A stretch of DNA of 64,000 nucleotides from Symbiodinium natans (GCA_905221605.1 CAJNDS010000668.1:1209055-1273054); one strand, 5' to 3'; counted from the stretch's first letter, positions 38,353 through 48,216 are shown. Notes: generated from the sequence alone by a model not told the origin. Numbers and translations: made by a program.

Positions 38353-38715
38353 GATTAGGGTTTAGGGTTTAGGGATTAGGGTTTAGGGTTTAGGGTTTAG
38401 GGGTTAGAGGTTTAGGGTTTAGGGTTTAGGGTTTAGGGTTTAGGGTTTAGGGTTTAGGGTTTAGGGTTTAGGGTTTAGGGTTGAGGGTTTAGGGTTTAGG
38501 GTTTAGGGTTTAGGGTTTAGGTTTACGGTTTAGGGTTTAGGTTTTGGGGTTTAGGGTTTAGGGTTTAGGGTGGGGTTAGGGTTTGGGGTGTAGGCTTAGG
38601 GGTAGGTTTAGGGTTGCCAAGCCCTAAGCCCTACTCCCCTACCAGGCGGTTGGGCATCATGTAAACCCTAAACCCTAAACCCTAAACCCTAAACCCTAAA
38701 CCCTAAACCCTAAAC
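38352..38715. repeat. Telomeric blocks of opposite orientation
   Basis: TTTAGGG for about 250 bp (38352-38600), then CCCTAAA from 38661 to 38715, with GGGTTAGG-type variants. Confidence 0.94.
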
Positions 38716-38754
38716 ATGTAATCACTGTGTGAGGCAAGAAAAAGGGCCCTGTGG

Positions 38755-39085
38755 TCAGCGGAGCTCGTGGCCATGGAGCCCAAGTGCATGGGGGGCAGTA
38801 TCTAGTATATACATGTTCTCTTCACGCACACACATCTCATGCAAGATGCTGGGTTCCTTCTTGGCATGGCTCAGTGCGTCCAGCTTTTGCATTTCCCGAA
38901 GCTTCCGTTTCTTGGCCGGTTCCTTGACAGTCAGCTTGTCCGCCAGCACGCTCGCCTTCTGCTCCCGCATGCTCCTCTGCTTCTGCATGGACACCGGGAT
39001 GTGCACCGTCACGTGGAGCGCCGGTATGCTTTGGCCGAATGGCCATCCAAAGCTTCTCAAGTATTGGAGAATTATGAAACTTGCA
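38755..39085 (-). CDS. Largest single exon in the telomeric region, basic helical protein
   Basis: The minus strand is open for ~110 codons after CCCAAG|G near 39085 to TGA at 38755: ILQYLRSFGWPFGQSIPALH, VTVHIPVSMQKQRSMREQKA, LTVKEPAKKRKLREMQKLDA, LSHAKKEPSILHEMCVREEN. The KKRK patch resembles a nuclear localisation signal; the middle is strongly helical. No family recognised. The equally long plus-strand ORF is Cys/Ser-rich and looks like its shadow. Confidence 0.6.
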
Positions 39086-39105
39086 CCTTGGGATGTGAAA
39101 TGCCG

Positions 39106-39200
39106 GTTTAGGGTTTAGGGTTTAGGGTTTAGAGTTTAGGGTTTAGGGTTTAGGGTTTAGGGTCTAAGGTTTATTAGAGTTTATTAGGGTTTATTCGGGT
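39106..39200. repeat. Interstitial telomeric block (TTTAGGG)n with TTTATTAG variant
   Basis: TTTAGGG units pass into three copies of a GTTTATTAG-like unit. Confidence 0.9.
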
Positions 39201-39282
39201 TTAGGGTTTCCAGGCTGCCCAGAAAGACCCTCGACAGGCTGGAGCAAAGGTCCCAGACCACCGCACAACAAAAGCATAACTT

Positions 39283-39392
39283 GGCTGCACGTAGCAGGGT
39301 AGCTATAAATTTAAATTTTGGCTGCCGTATTAAGAAACCCCAATAAACCTAAAAAGGCTAGGATCTGAAGTTACAGTAAAGCATCACAGGGA
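39283..39392. mobile_element. Second copy of the family M (introner-like) element
   Basis: CTTGGCTGCACGTAGCAGGG at the left, then the AAATT, GGCTGCC, TTAAGAAACCCCAATAAAC and GGATCTGAAGTTAC blocks in the same order as the intron at 19368-19483. Adjacent sequence on its left (39195-39280) is coding-like on both strands. Confidence 0.62.
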
Positions 39393-40473
39393 TAATAAGC
39401 GGTTCTAAAACAAATCTAAGGGTAGATACGTGGTCCCTTGATGGACCCGTTACATGCTCCTTGTATACCCTACCCTTAGAACAAAAAAACGTCTCAAGAC
39501 TTTCTGTTAAAACGTTTCGGTCCAAAATCGTTTGGAACTCAAAACCCTATGCAAATTCTAAAAACCCTGTCACAGAACTCCCTGAACCCAGAACCGGTTT
39601 AGGGTTTCGGGTTTCGGGTTTCGGGTTTAGGGTTTAGGGTTTAGGGTTCAGGGCTTGGGGCGTTGAGGGTTTAGGGGTTGGGGCATAAGTGGGGTTCGAA
39701 GTAACCTAAATCGGGTTATAAGTAGGGTTACCATAACGATAACCCTACTTATAACTGCACATGAACCTCCTGGTAGAGTTTCGGGTTTACTTGGAAGCCG
39801 TTTCGACGTAGCAAGTAGGGTGAGAAAGTTGGGTTATGGGGAATTGAATAGTTTAAGGTTTCTAGGGTATACTATATATGTAGACTTGCAAAGTCAAAAT
39901 TCCATGTAAGGTTTAGGGTTCAGGGTTCAAACCCTAAACCCTAAACCCTAGACCCTAAACCCTAAACCCTAAACCCTAGGGTCCAGGCCCTTAGACTGAC
40001 TTAACCCTAATCCGCGGCAAACACGAAAAAAAGGACTGGCCTCCAGCTGATGGACGATAGGAAGCCTCACTTGACACCCTAACCCTGAACCCGAAACCCT
40101 AAACCCCAAACCGCTAAACCCCTAAACCCGAAAAACGACACCCCAAAACCTAGACCCTAAACCCTAAACCACCTCGCTTGTGCAGGGCGTTTTTCTTGTT
40201 GGGGCTCGGGTGCAGAACCCCAAGGACTTCTGAACCCCGAGGAAGCCTAGGCCCCGAAACCTGGCAACTTCAGGGTTTAGGGTTTTTAGGGATGTTTAGG
40301 GGTTTTTAGGGTTTAGGGGTTTAGGGTTTTTTAGGGTTTTTTGAGTTTTTTAGGGTTTTGTGGTTTTGGGGTTTTAGGACTTTAGGGTTTGGGGTTTTGG
40401 GGTTTTGGGGTTTTCGGATTTTAGGGTTTGGGGTTTAGGGCTTTCGTGTTGTAGGTTTTTTAGGTTCATATTT

Positions 40474-40530
40474 GGGGGGGGGGGGGGGGGGGGGGGGGGC
40501 GGCAAATTAACCCCCCCCCCAAAAAAAAAA
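40474..40530. repeat. Adjacent poly-G, poly-C and poly-A tracts
   Basis: About 26 G, then GGCAAATTAA, then C10 and A10. A strong foldback. Confidence 0.9.
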
Positions 40531-40605
40531 GGAATCAACAAGAGATAAATCGTCGACTACCTCTAAACCCTAAAAACACCATATAGGGGAAGTGGGTACC
40601 CGTCA

Positions 40606-40700
40606 CAGTTGATGAGTTGATGTTAATGCAGGGAATATTGGGCAACGTCCCGAAGCAGGATCTGACATGCCGCACAGAACAGAGCAGAAGAACCCCTAAA
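40606..40700 (+). CDS. Exon-like island, unknown protein
   Basis: VTVDELMLMQGILGNVPKQD then LTCRTEQSRR; an ATGCAG|G acceptor at about 40635 is also available. A family D element follows at 40713. Confidence 0.48.
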
Positions 40701-40712
40701 GCCTCTTCTCTG

Positions 40713-40835
40713 CTACTACTTGCTTAAGAAACCCGAAAAAATGAAAAATAGTCTTCCTTATTAAGGGAAATATGGGGAATAGTCTCGGAATAGTTATTAT
40801 GTTTTATTCTTTTGGGGTTCTTAGGCAAATGGTAG
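40713..40835. mobile_element. Inverted-repeat element family D
   Basis: CTACTACTTGCTTAAGAAAC at the left mirrored by GGTTCTTAGGCAAATGGTAG at the right. The inner AGTCTTCCTTATTAAGGG is shared with the 31034 copy. Confidence 0.8.
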
Positions 40836-40844
40836 TCTGGGCTC

Positions 40845-40965
40845 CCAGGCTCGCCCCGACCCCACGAAGGGTGTGGGGGTAGGTATTGAGGGCATCTGGT
40901 CCAAGCCCGGCGCCCTGAAATCCCCCAGAAGCACAGGCCCCAAGCCGTAGTAGAGGTTCGAAGGG
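40845..40965 (-). CDS. Exon-like island with GDF-type motif
   Basis: CTGCAG acceptor, then HPSNLYYGLGPVLLGDFRAP, GLDQMPSIPTPTPFVGSGRA. The PVLLGDF string recalls the metal-binding strand (GDFN) of endonuclease/exonuclease/phosphatase folds, but the Asn is Arg here and no second motif is visible, so this is only a hint. Confidence 0.5.
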
Positions 40966-41328
40966 TGCTGCAGGGGACCCCTACACCCGAAACCCCGAAT
41001 CCGCGAAACCCTAAAATCCTATGACGATGTTGGGCTTTCGTACCAGAGGGCTTTGCTCGGGCAACGTCCGGCAGGTAGGGGTAGGTGCGCTAGAGAGTTC
41101 CATGTTTAAGGCGAAGTTCGCTTAAGGGCCGCAAGCCCTAAACCCGGCAACCCAAAAACCTGCAAACCTGCAAACCTGCCCCCTATTCACCAACTACAAG
41201 CCCATTCAGCCTACTAAGATTCAAGCCAGAAGCCATCAGCCCTAAACTACAAAAAGCACTAACCCTAAACCCTAAACCCTGAACCCTGAACCCTAAACCC
41301 TAAACCCTAAACCCTTGAAATCAAGAAC

Positions 41329-41398
41329 CAAGGAGCCGGTACCAGCTCTGCTCTGCGGCCGTCTGCAGCAAGGCGCACTGCCAGAAGTCAGCCAGCAC
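41329..41398 (-). CDS. Exon-like island, unknown protein
   Basis: Acceptor AGCAAG followed by G at 41398, 23 codons (VLADFWQCALLQTAAEQSWY then RLL) plus one base, donor GTTCTT at 41328. Telomeric tracts on both sides. Confidence 0.62.
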
Positions 41399-41504
41399 CT
41401 TGCTTCGGGTTTAGGGTTTAGGGTTTAGGGTTTAGGGTTTGGGGTTTAGGGTTGAGGGTTGAGGGTTTGGGGTTTGGGGTTGAGGGTTTAGGGGGGATTG
41501 GGGG

Positions 41505-41566
41505 CTTCTGGAGAGCGACGAAATTCGCAACCTGGGATCTCTGCCTTCTTGCTCGGAGGACTCTGC
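41505..41566 (+). CDS. Exon-like island, unknown protein
   Basis: ESDEIRNLGSLPSCSEDSAR followed by donor GTACCC. Acceptor TGGAG or upstream. Confidence 0.4.
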
Positions 41567-41882
41567 GAGAGGTACCCAGCTGCACCCAGCCCTGGATCTC
41601 AGAAGCCTAATCTTTCTTGGTAGCCCAGTAACCATATTAGAATAAGGGCACCCTTTCTTGGGTTGATTATTTTATGGGGCTTATACGGGAACCCAAACCG
41701 TAAAACAAAAGTGAACAAGGGCCTACTCCGGGTCCCAATAATAAACCACGCCTACACCCAAAGTTTGAGGGTTTAGGGTTTACAGGTTATAGACCCTAAC
41801 AGCCTGAAGCACTTCAGACCTGAAACACTAAGCCTCAGGTTAAACCTCGAACCCGCAAACCCAAGCCCTAGACCTTGAAGCC

Positions 41883-42012
41883 ATGAAGCTAAAACCTGAC
41901 CCAAACCCTACATCCGAGAAAACTTCGGCGGATCTTTCCAGCAACGCCTACGAAATGGGCACGTGTGTGCCCAAAAACTGGCGAAATTCGGGGTATCTAA
42001 GGGTGATGGTTT
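41883..42012 (+). CDS. Exon-like island, unknown protein
   Basis: EKTSADLSSNAYEMGTCVPK then NWRNSGYLRVM in an open plus-strand frame. Acceptor not fixed. Confidence 0.42.
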
Positions 42013-42340
42013 ATGGTTTAGGGTTACAGTCCAAATCCAGGCACCCCTACATCAACCCTGAATCCTAAACCCTAAACCCTAAACCCCAAATCCTAATCCC
42101 GGCACCCCTGAACCCTAAAGTCCAGGGGTTGCACCTTGGACCCTTAAGGGGACGCTTTCCAAAGATTCTTAAGGTAGTATAAGGGCCATATTAGGAGTAT
42201 ATCCAGGGGAACCTTGAGGGGTACAACCTCAGGGGTACGAGTCTTAGTCCCTTGATAGACCCTAAAACCCTACAAACCTTAGGGTTTTGGGTTTAGGGTT
42301 TAGGGTTTAGGGTTTAGGGTTTAAGCCGTGGCGCGACCAC

Positions 42341-42409
42341 CTCGCTGAGCATGCCTACTTCCACCTGACAGCTGCCCGTGTAGAAGAACTCCACGACCGC
42401 CTTAATCAC
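42341..42409 (-). CDS. BTB/POZ-like exon
   Basis: Acceptor GCCGCAG followed by G at 42409, exactly 23 codons (VIKAVVEFFYTGSCQVEVGM then LSE), donor GTGGTC at 42340. The core VVEFFYTGSCQV matches the conserved alpha3-beta4 region of BTB/POZ domains (consensus like EFLYTG followed by a polar loop), a protein-protein interaction fold often used by Cul3 adaptors. The plus strand is also open (HLAEHAYFHLTAARVEELHD), but the family match favours minus. The exon start is duplicated beyond the adjacent telomeric array at 42546-42566. Confidence 0.62.
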
Positions 42410-42436
42410 CTGCGGCTAGACGCGAGCTTTGCACTT

Positions 42437-42538
42437 AGGGTTTAGGGTTTAGGGTTTAGGGTTTAGGGTTTAGGGTTTAGGGTTTAGGGTTTAGGGTTTA
42501 GGGTTTAGGGTTTAGGGTTTAGGGTTTAGGGTTTAGGG
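42437..42538. repeat. Telomeric array between duplicated exon edges
   Basis: About 14 perfect TTTAGGG units between AATCACCTGCGGCTAGACG (42404-42422) and AATCACCTGCGTCTGGAC (42549-42566), which are copies of the BTB-like exon start. Confidence 0.93.
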
Positions 42539-43004
42539 CTGGGGGTTTAATCACCTGCGTCTGGACTCTAGAGAAACAAACTTCCGCTGTAACTTAACTT
42601 CTTCAGGAACATTCCTTAACGTCATAGTTGGTTTACTTAATTTGTTCAGGAACATGCCTGAATATCATATATGGGCTCAGAAAGAGAGTGCATGTAACTG
42701 GAGAGTCTGGGCACAGGGTACCGCAGTTTCCCTGAACCCCAAAACCTTCAACCAAAGTGCCCCCCTATGCCTCAACCCCCATAAGGTTTAGGGTCTAGGG
42801 TCTAGGGTTTAGCAACCCGAAAGAACCCTTACAATTTCCTGTGGTGGCTAGGGTTCAGGGTTTGGGGATTAATAATCCTCAAACCCTGAACCCCTAGCAA
42901 CCAAAGGGGATTGAGCCTAAACCCGAAACCCTAAACCCTAAACCCTAAGCCCTAAACCCTAAGCCCTAAACCCTAAACCCTAAACCCTAAACCCTAATCA
43001 TGAG

Positions 43005-43059
43005 CCATTCTGGGCACCAAAATGGAAGGCATAGTGGAGACCAAGAGAAGGGTCCACAG
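43005..43059 (+). CDS. Exon-like island, unknown protein
   Basis: CATGAG acceptor, ILGTKMEGIVETKRRVH, and a textbook donor GTAAGA at 43060. A CCCTAAA tract precedes it. Confidence 0.5.
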
Positions 43060-43107
43060 GTAAGATCGGGCCCGGAAGAATGAACCCTAAACACTGAAGC
43101 GTCTGGG

Positions 43108-43177
43108 GTTTAGGGTTTAGGGTTTAGGGTTTAGGGTTTAGGGTTTAGGGTTTAGGGTTTAGGGTTTAGGGTTTAGG
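43108..43177. repeat. Interstitial telomeric block (TTTAGGG)n
   Basis: Ten perfect units. Confidence 0.95.
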
Positions 43178-43279
43178 GGCTAGGATTGAGCTTGGAGTTT
43201 AGGCATCAGGGCTAGGCACAGCAAATCGGGTGTAGGCTTTCGGGAGTCCTAGAAGCTAAACCCGAAATCCCAAAACGCC

Positions 43280-43437
43280 TACTCGGAAGTTCATGGGGAC
43301 TTAAGAACCACTTACAACTGGGCTTATAACCCTACTTATGATAGGGATAACCCCCTATAAGGCCCTTTAGGGGTATTATATGTGGGATTTTTAAGTACAG
43401 TTACAATTGGTGAGCAAGTACCATGAACCTCCAAATA
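43280..43437. mobile_element. Family A element (long form)
   Basis: TACTCGGAAGTTCATGGGG at the left and ACCATGAACCTCCAAATA at the right, 158 bp, with the TATAAGGCCCTTTAGGGG core seen in other long copies. Confidence 0.75.
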
Positions 43438-44211
43438 GACCCAATTTTTTTTTTTTGTTTGGGGGGGGGGGGGGGGGGGGTAAGGGATTTTAGGAGGCTG
43501 AGGGGGTGGAGGGCTCAGAGCCGATAGTAGTCGAGGGTCTTAGGGCAACCCTCGTCACCCTAAACTGTCCAGCCATCTCCTCTTCCCTACATGTACATAT
43601 AAAAAAAACACATAGACACCTGAGTAGCCCCAAACCCTAAACCCGAAAGCGTAAGCCCCCCCCCCCCCCAACGGGCAAACGTGAAATCACCTAAGCCCTC
43701 AACCCCAAACCACAAAGCCTCAACTCAAAACCCAAAAGCACGAGAATGTAGGTCTTGGGTGTAGGGCGTACTTGGACATAGTAAGTAGGGTTAGAAAGTT
43801 GGGCTATGGGAGCTATTAAAGGGTTTCTCTGGGATACTAAGTAGACTTACTAAATAGGATCGAGGGAGAAAATGCGCCTGTGAGCTGTGGGACGGGAGGT
43901 TGACAGAAGACTCAAAGCCGTCACTGAACACTCCGCTGAACCTGGGGTTTAGGGGCTTAGGGGCTTAGGGGGTTTAGGGGTTTAGTGGTTTAGGGGTTTG
44001 AGGGTTTAGGGATTCAGGGGTTTAGGGGTTTCGCGTTTTGGGGTTTTGGGGTATTCGGGTTTTCGGGGTTTAGGGGGTTGAGGGGTCTCGGGTTTACGGT
44101 TCGGGGTTTGGGCTTTCGTGGGGTGGTGGGGTTTGGGGGAGGGTGTTGAGCTATGTGGCTTGTGGTTAGAGTCTGTGGCTGAAGGTTTAAGGCTTCTAGG
44201 GCTTGGGGTAG

Positions 44212-44311
44212 ATGGCCAGTTTTCTTGATGATGAGGGCTCCAGGAGCCCAATGCACCCTGGCACCAGGGAATCCCAGAAAGGGAGGGAGCTTAAGGATAA
44301 ACAGAAGTTGC
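44212..44311 (+). CDS. Penultimate exon of a small gene with a G-tract intron
   Basis: From GGTAG|ATG at 44212: MASFLDDEGSRSPMHPGTRE, SQKGRELKDKQKL plus one base, donor GTAGGG at 44312. It joins in phase to 44520-44590. The ATG may be the start or an internal Met after a TAG acceptor. Hydrophilic, unknown product. Confidence 0.5.
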
Positions 44312-44519
44312 GTAGGGTTTGTGTCCGGAGTTATGGGGCGAGGGCGAGGGGGGGGGGGGGGGGGGGGTGGGGGTGGGGGGGGGGGGGGTGGGGGGGGGGG
44401 TGGGGGGGGGGGGGTGGGGGGTGGGGGGGTGGGGGGGGGGGGTGGGGGGGGTGGGGGGGGTGGGGGGGGTGGGGGGTGGGGGGGGGTGGGGGGGGGTGGG
44501 AGGCGAGCTTACTCAACAG
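44312..44519. repeat. G-rich intron, ~160 nt of G runs
   Basis: The 208-bp gap between two in-phase exons holds about 160 bases of G runs broken by single T (44349-44500). On the sense strand this could form stacked G-quadruplexes. ORFs of Gly/Trp or Pro/His here are artefacts. Confidence 0.85.
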
Positions 44520-44590
44520 GTGGCCGTGTCATCCAGAAATATCATGAAAGAGCAAAGAAGAAGCTACCAACGAATGTAATGCACGCTTGA
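44520..44590 (+). CDS. Last exon of the small gene
   Basis: Acceptor CTCAACAG followed by G at 44520, GRVIQKYHERAKKKLPTNVM then HA and TGA. Basic, helical C-terminus. Downstream AT-mixed sequence may be 3' untranslated. Confidence 0.55.
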
Positions 44591-44760
44591 CTTTATGCTC
44601 TCGAAATGATAGTCGTTTTTGTCGATCTAACACAATGCTGTTTACCCCGAACTTCATGTCCGACGCATGGGAATTTGCATCTTTCCCCCTAAGCCTCAGC
44701 TGAGGGAACCTCAACCCTGCAAGCCCATAGAGCCTGAATTCAGAAGTATAACCGACATCT

Positions 44761-44876
44761 TACTTGGAGGTTCATGGGGAGTTATAAGTGAGTTTAAAAT
44801 CGGTCAGAAGTATGGGTAACTGAACTGAGAACCTCTGCTTTTAACTGCCCAAATCTGCCCAATCAACCTCCAGGTA
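44761..44876. mobile_element. Family A element
   Basis: TACTTGGAGGTTCATGGGG at the left, AACCTCCAGGTA at the right, 116 bp. Confidence 0.72.
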
Positions 44877-45129
44877 CCGGAAACCTTCTTGGAGTTAAGA
44901 TGTTAGGGTTTAGGGTTTAGGGTTTAGGGTTTAGGGTTTAGGGTTTACGGCCTTCCTTGTTGGACTTCCAGAATTCGGGGAATTGTCAGCCACGTTTCTC
45001 GGTTCAGGGTTTGGGCTTTGGTAGGGAAACCTCTTTCGCATGGTGGGGCCGGGTACAGTGGAACCCCACATGGTATGCTTTTAGATCGTACCCCATAGAG
45101 TTTAGGGCTTAGGGTTCAGGGTTTAAGCC

Positions 45130-45330
45130 TTTGCCTAGTTGGCCGAGTTGCTTGCACTGCATGAAGTCGGACAGGCTCGAGAGAATCTCCTGCCAGTCGG
45201 TTCAAGCCCTGGCATAAGACCCACCCCCCCCCCCCGCCCCCCAAAAAAAAAAAAAACACACACACACATGCGTTTTGTAGGTTGTGAAGTCCAGAACGCC
45301 TTTCCAATGGGATTCTTTGAAGGTTCTTAG
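45130..45330 (+). CDS. Two adjacent exon-like islands, unknown protein
   Basis: First: GCCTAG acceptor, LAELLALHEVGQARENLLPV then GSSPGIRP. Second, after a poly-C/poly-A/CA tract: TTTTGTAG followed by G, CEVQNAFPMGFFE, donor GTTCTT at about 45326. The homopolymer stretch 45220-45268 would be their intron. Confidence 0.48.
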
Positions 45331-45835
45331 GGCAGTGGCTGTGGCGGCCCTGTGAAAATTACATGGGCCTTTCTGTCTCTTCTGGCTCTCAACGGACTCG
45401 GCAATTCGCCCTAAACCCTAAACCCTAAACCCTAAACCCTAAACCCTAGACCAGACCCTAAACCCTAAACCCAAGTAGCAGCTATTTCCAAGTCGGCACC
45501 AGATAAGGTCCACAGTTCAGGTGCGACCCAAGCTAAGGGGTACAAGGAGGGTTTAGGGTTTAGGGTTTAGGGTTTAGGGTGTAGGGTTTAGGGTTTAGAG
45601 CCCTCCCCCAAAGCCCTAGAGGTTACCTACATCTTGATCCCTTATGAGGCGTACCCTAAAGATCAGACCCTGGGTACCCCAAATCGATAAGGTCAACCCA
45701 AACCGAAACCCTAGACACTCTTCGGGCTTGGAGTTTAGGGCTTCGGTTTAGGGCTTGGAGCCCTAAACCCTAAACCCTAAACCCTAAAACCTAAACTCTA
45801 AACCCTAAACCCTAAACCCTGAACCCCCAGGCCCG

Positions 45836-45958
45836 CCTTGTGAGCGCCAATCTTCACGGCGGGCTGCCCTGCCACCAGAATCACATCCGGGTGCCTCGCG
45901 CGCTTTGCGGACGCCTGCGCGAGGGAGCGCAGGCGTGCGGCTGCGTTCAAGTCCGAGG
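45836..45958 (-). CDS. Strong coding island, unknown protein
   Basis: The minus strand is open for ~41 codons: SDLNAAARLRSLAQASAKRA, RHPDVILVAGQPAVKIGAHK. Very GC-rich codons. An AAG|GC donor is possible at the left; the acceptor is not evident because the upstream tract is CCCTACAC-type. Confidence 0.6.
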
Positions 45959-46069
45959 TGTAGGGTGTAGGGCTTAGGGTTTAGGTTTCAGGGTTTAGGG
46001 TTAGCAGGGACCCTAATTTAGAGAACTACCCATATTCAAACCGACAGGGAACCAAATGCTCTTCGTAGC

Positions 46070-46373
46070 ATGCCTGCCCGGGAAGTCTGGCTTTCAAAAG
46101 GCCATGGCCCAACAAAACCCACGGCGTGGTTCAAGTCCAGCTTAGGCTTCATTCTATTTGGGTTTACCCCAGTAAACATCTTATAATAGGGGCACCCTGT
46201 TCTGGGGCTATGTTGCTTTGCAAAGGGAACCCAGAACCCAAAGAAGAGTAAAGGGTACCGTACCACAGGGCTACCAAGGATTCGGGCCCCCAGCAGTAAA
46301 TCCCATACTGAGCGCACCTCATAGAGGCTGCGCAGGAGGGCCCCGCGAACATGGGGCTTGATCACCTCCTCAC
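46070..46373 (-). CDS. Two coding stretches around a family F element
   Basis: First (46373 down): CTCCCAG followed by G, EEVIKPHVRGALLRSLYEVR then SVWDLLLGARIL. Second (to ~46071): KLDLNHAVGFVGPWPFESQT then SRA. Between them lies a family F element whose left end supplies G|GTAGCC and whose far side offers CTAAG; GAG|GTGCGC to CTAAG| keeps the phase. The whole region is also one open frame, so retention is possible. Confidence 0.55.
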
Positions 46374-46935
46374 CTGGGAGAAAAGCAAGGAATACCGCAG
46401 CGGAGGGTTTGGGGCATACAGGGTCTCCAAAACTCCCTTTTGGGCTTTACCAGGGTACCCAAAAAGGACCATAATTTCGAGAACTGACCATATAAACGAG
46501 TTGTCTGTGAAGGAATCCTGTCTTGGAACACCCACCCAAGTGAGACCCTAACGCCCTGGCTACAACCACGCCTTTTCGCTTCGAGCAACCCTGAACCCCA
46601 GAAGCCTTAGTTTATAATGAGGACTCTGTCTTGTCTCTTGGATATTCCTGAATTTCGGGAGGCTTGAATATGGTTGAAGAAGCCATATTTTGAGACGACC
46701 TGCTGTGTTCCAAAAGCCCGAAGAGGTCCCCAACCCCCCCCTCCTCCCCGCCGGCCCCCTAAACCCTAAACCTATGTATCCTAAACCCTAAATCTATACC
46801 CTCTGGACCTATAAATCCCAAACCCCAAACCTACAAACCCTCAACCCTCAACCCTCAACCCTAAACCCTAAGCCCTAAGCCCTAAACCTCTAAATCCTAA
46901 GCCCTTTATTCCAAAGAATTTCCGCTTCGCACCCT

Positions 46936-47107
46936 CCCGGGGACTCCCAATACCCCTTAACTAAAGAGTATTCTCAACCTTTCCTTCAACCCTAAACCCT
47001 AAACCCTAAACCCTAAACCCTAAACCCTAAACCCTAAACCCTAAACCCTAAACCCTAAACCCTAAACCCTAAACCTTCCTCAAGTGAGGAGTCTTGGAGT
47101 CTCTGGG
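46936..47107. mobile_element. Family C element containing a telomeric tract
   Basis: Left half CCCGGGGACTCCCAATACC and right half GTCTTGGAGTCTCTGGG are family C ends. In between, ~90 bp of perfect CCCTAAA (46986-47076) replaces the normal interior. Confidence 0.75.
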
Positions 47108-47113
47108 CTTCCG

Positions 47114-47182
47114 GTGCCGAGAGGCTCAGCGGGCCGAGCTGGCCAGCGACGCGGACGGCGGCCTCGCGAGCTGCATTGTTGG
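47114..47182 (+). CDS. Exon-like island, unknown protein
   Basis: RCREAQRAELASDADGGLAS then CIV, donor GTGGGG. Directly after the family C element. Confidence 0.45.
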
Positions 47183-47381
47183 TGGGGTTTAGGGTTTAGG
47201 GTTTAGGGCTTTGGGTTTGGGGTTTGGTGCTTGTTAGGTTTAGGGTTCAGGGGGCTTAGCGTCCTTAAACCCTGAACTCTAGTTGGTGTTTAGGGTTTGG
47301 GGGTTTAGGGAGTTTAGGGTTTTGGGGGTCCACGGTTTGGGGTTTCGGGTCTTGGGGTGTCCCGTCCTGCTTGCTTAAGGA

Positions 47382-47490
47382 ATGTCCCAAAGAACAAACA
47401 AGGAGTATCAGTATGGTGTTGAGGGCAATTCCTTAGCAAAGATGAATTGGAAGAGCGTGCTTCTGTGTCTTCTGGGTGGGAGGGTAGATC
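47382..47490 (+). CDS. Exon-like island, unknown protein
   Basis: MSQRTNKEYQYGVEGNSLAK then MNWKSVLLCLLGG. The ATG at 47382 could be a start. Boundaries uncertain. Confidence 0.35.
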
Positions 47491-47754
47491 AAGGGTACAT
47501 AAGGGTCACCTTTTGTCAAGGAACCATACGAATTAGTACGATCCCACATGGTCCCTTACAAGGGAACATGTACCTACCCTAAGATCAGAGCGCAATGCAG
47601 AGGTATCAGCGTTCACCTCTCGACTTTCATTGCTAACAGCCAGCCTTCTGTACGGGGGTTGGTAGAGATTTAGAGTTTGGGAGCTTGGGGGAGAGGATGG
47701 TTGTGGGATGAGGGCTGGTTCTAAAACCCTGAGACCCTACAGCCAAAGCCCTAC

Positions 47755-47850
47755 ACCCTTTCCCCAATTCCTTAAGTAATGGGGCAATGGACTCCCTGAG
47801 GATGTGCGAGGCCCTGAAAACTCCCATGCCGGGTCTCATGCCTTGGCCTT
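47755..47850 (-). CDS. Exon-like island, unknown protein
   Basis: MRPGMGVFRASHILRESIAP then LLKELGKG on the minus strand. Helical. Confidence 0.45.
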
Positions 47851-48216
47851 CGTGCTTGGGGTTTAACGGGTTTTGAGCGGAGGGTTGAGGGTAGCCAGAA
47901 CCCTTAGCACCTCACACCCTGCACCCCCCCAAATCCCAGCTCACAGGGTTCAGGGTCGAGAAACAGGTGTGGGCTTTGGGCTTAGAGCAGTGCTTTACAG
48001 GGGCTCGCAAGATTTCGTAGGGTCTGATCCCTACCGCACGATCACCCCAACATGGGGTCGGCAAAATTACTAATAGTATTCCCTCATGGTCCCTTTGAAA
48101 TTCTACTATACTGACCCCCAAAACCCTATTCTAATTATTCCGGCCCTTCAACTTGTAGCTAAACCCTAAACCCTAAACCCTATATTGTTCTAATTATTCC
48201 GGCCCCTTATACTAGT

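Noticed and set aside
40845-40965. LINE endonuclease domain from PVLLGDF
   Set aside because: A single short motif with a substituted Asn and no reverse transcriptase nearby; kept only as a hint.
44225-44590. Gly-rich ORF through the G tract
   Set aside because: Poly-G translated; the flanking pieces are better explained as two exons with the tract as intron.
46036-46365. 109-residue minus ORF as a single protein
   Set aside because: Its middle is a family F mobile element; only the two ends look like host coding sequence.
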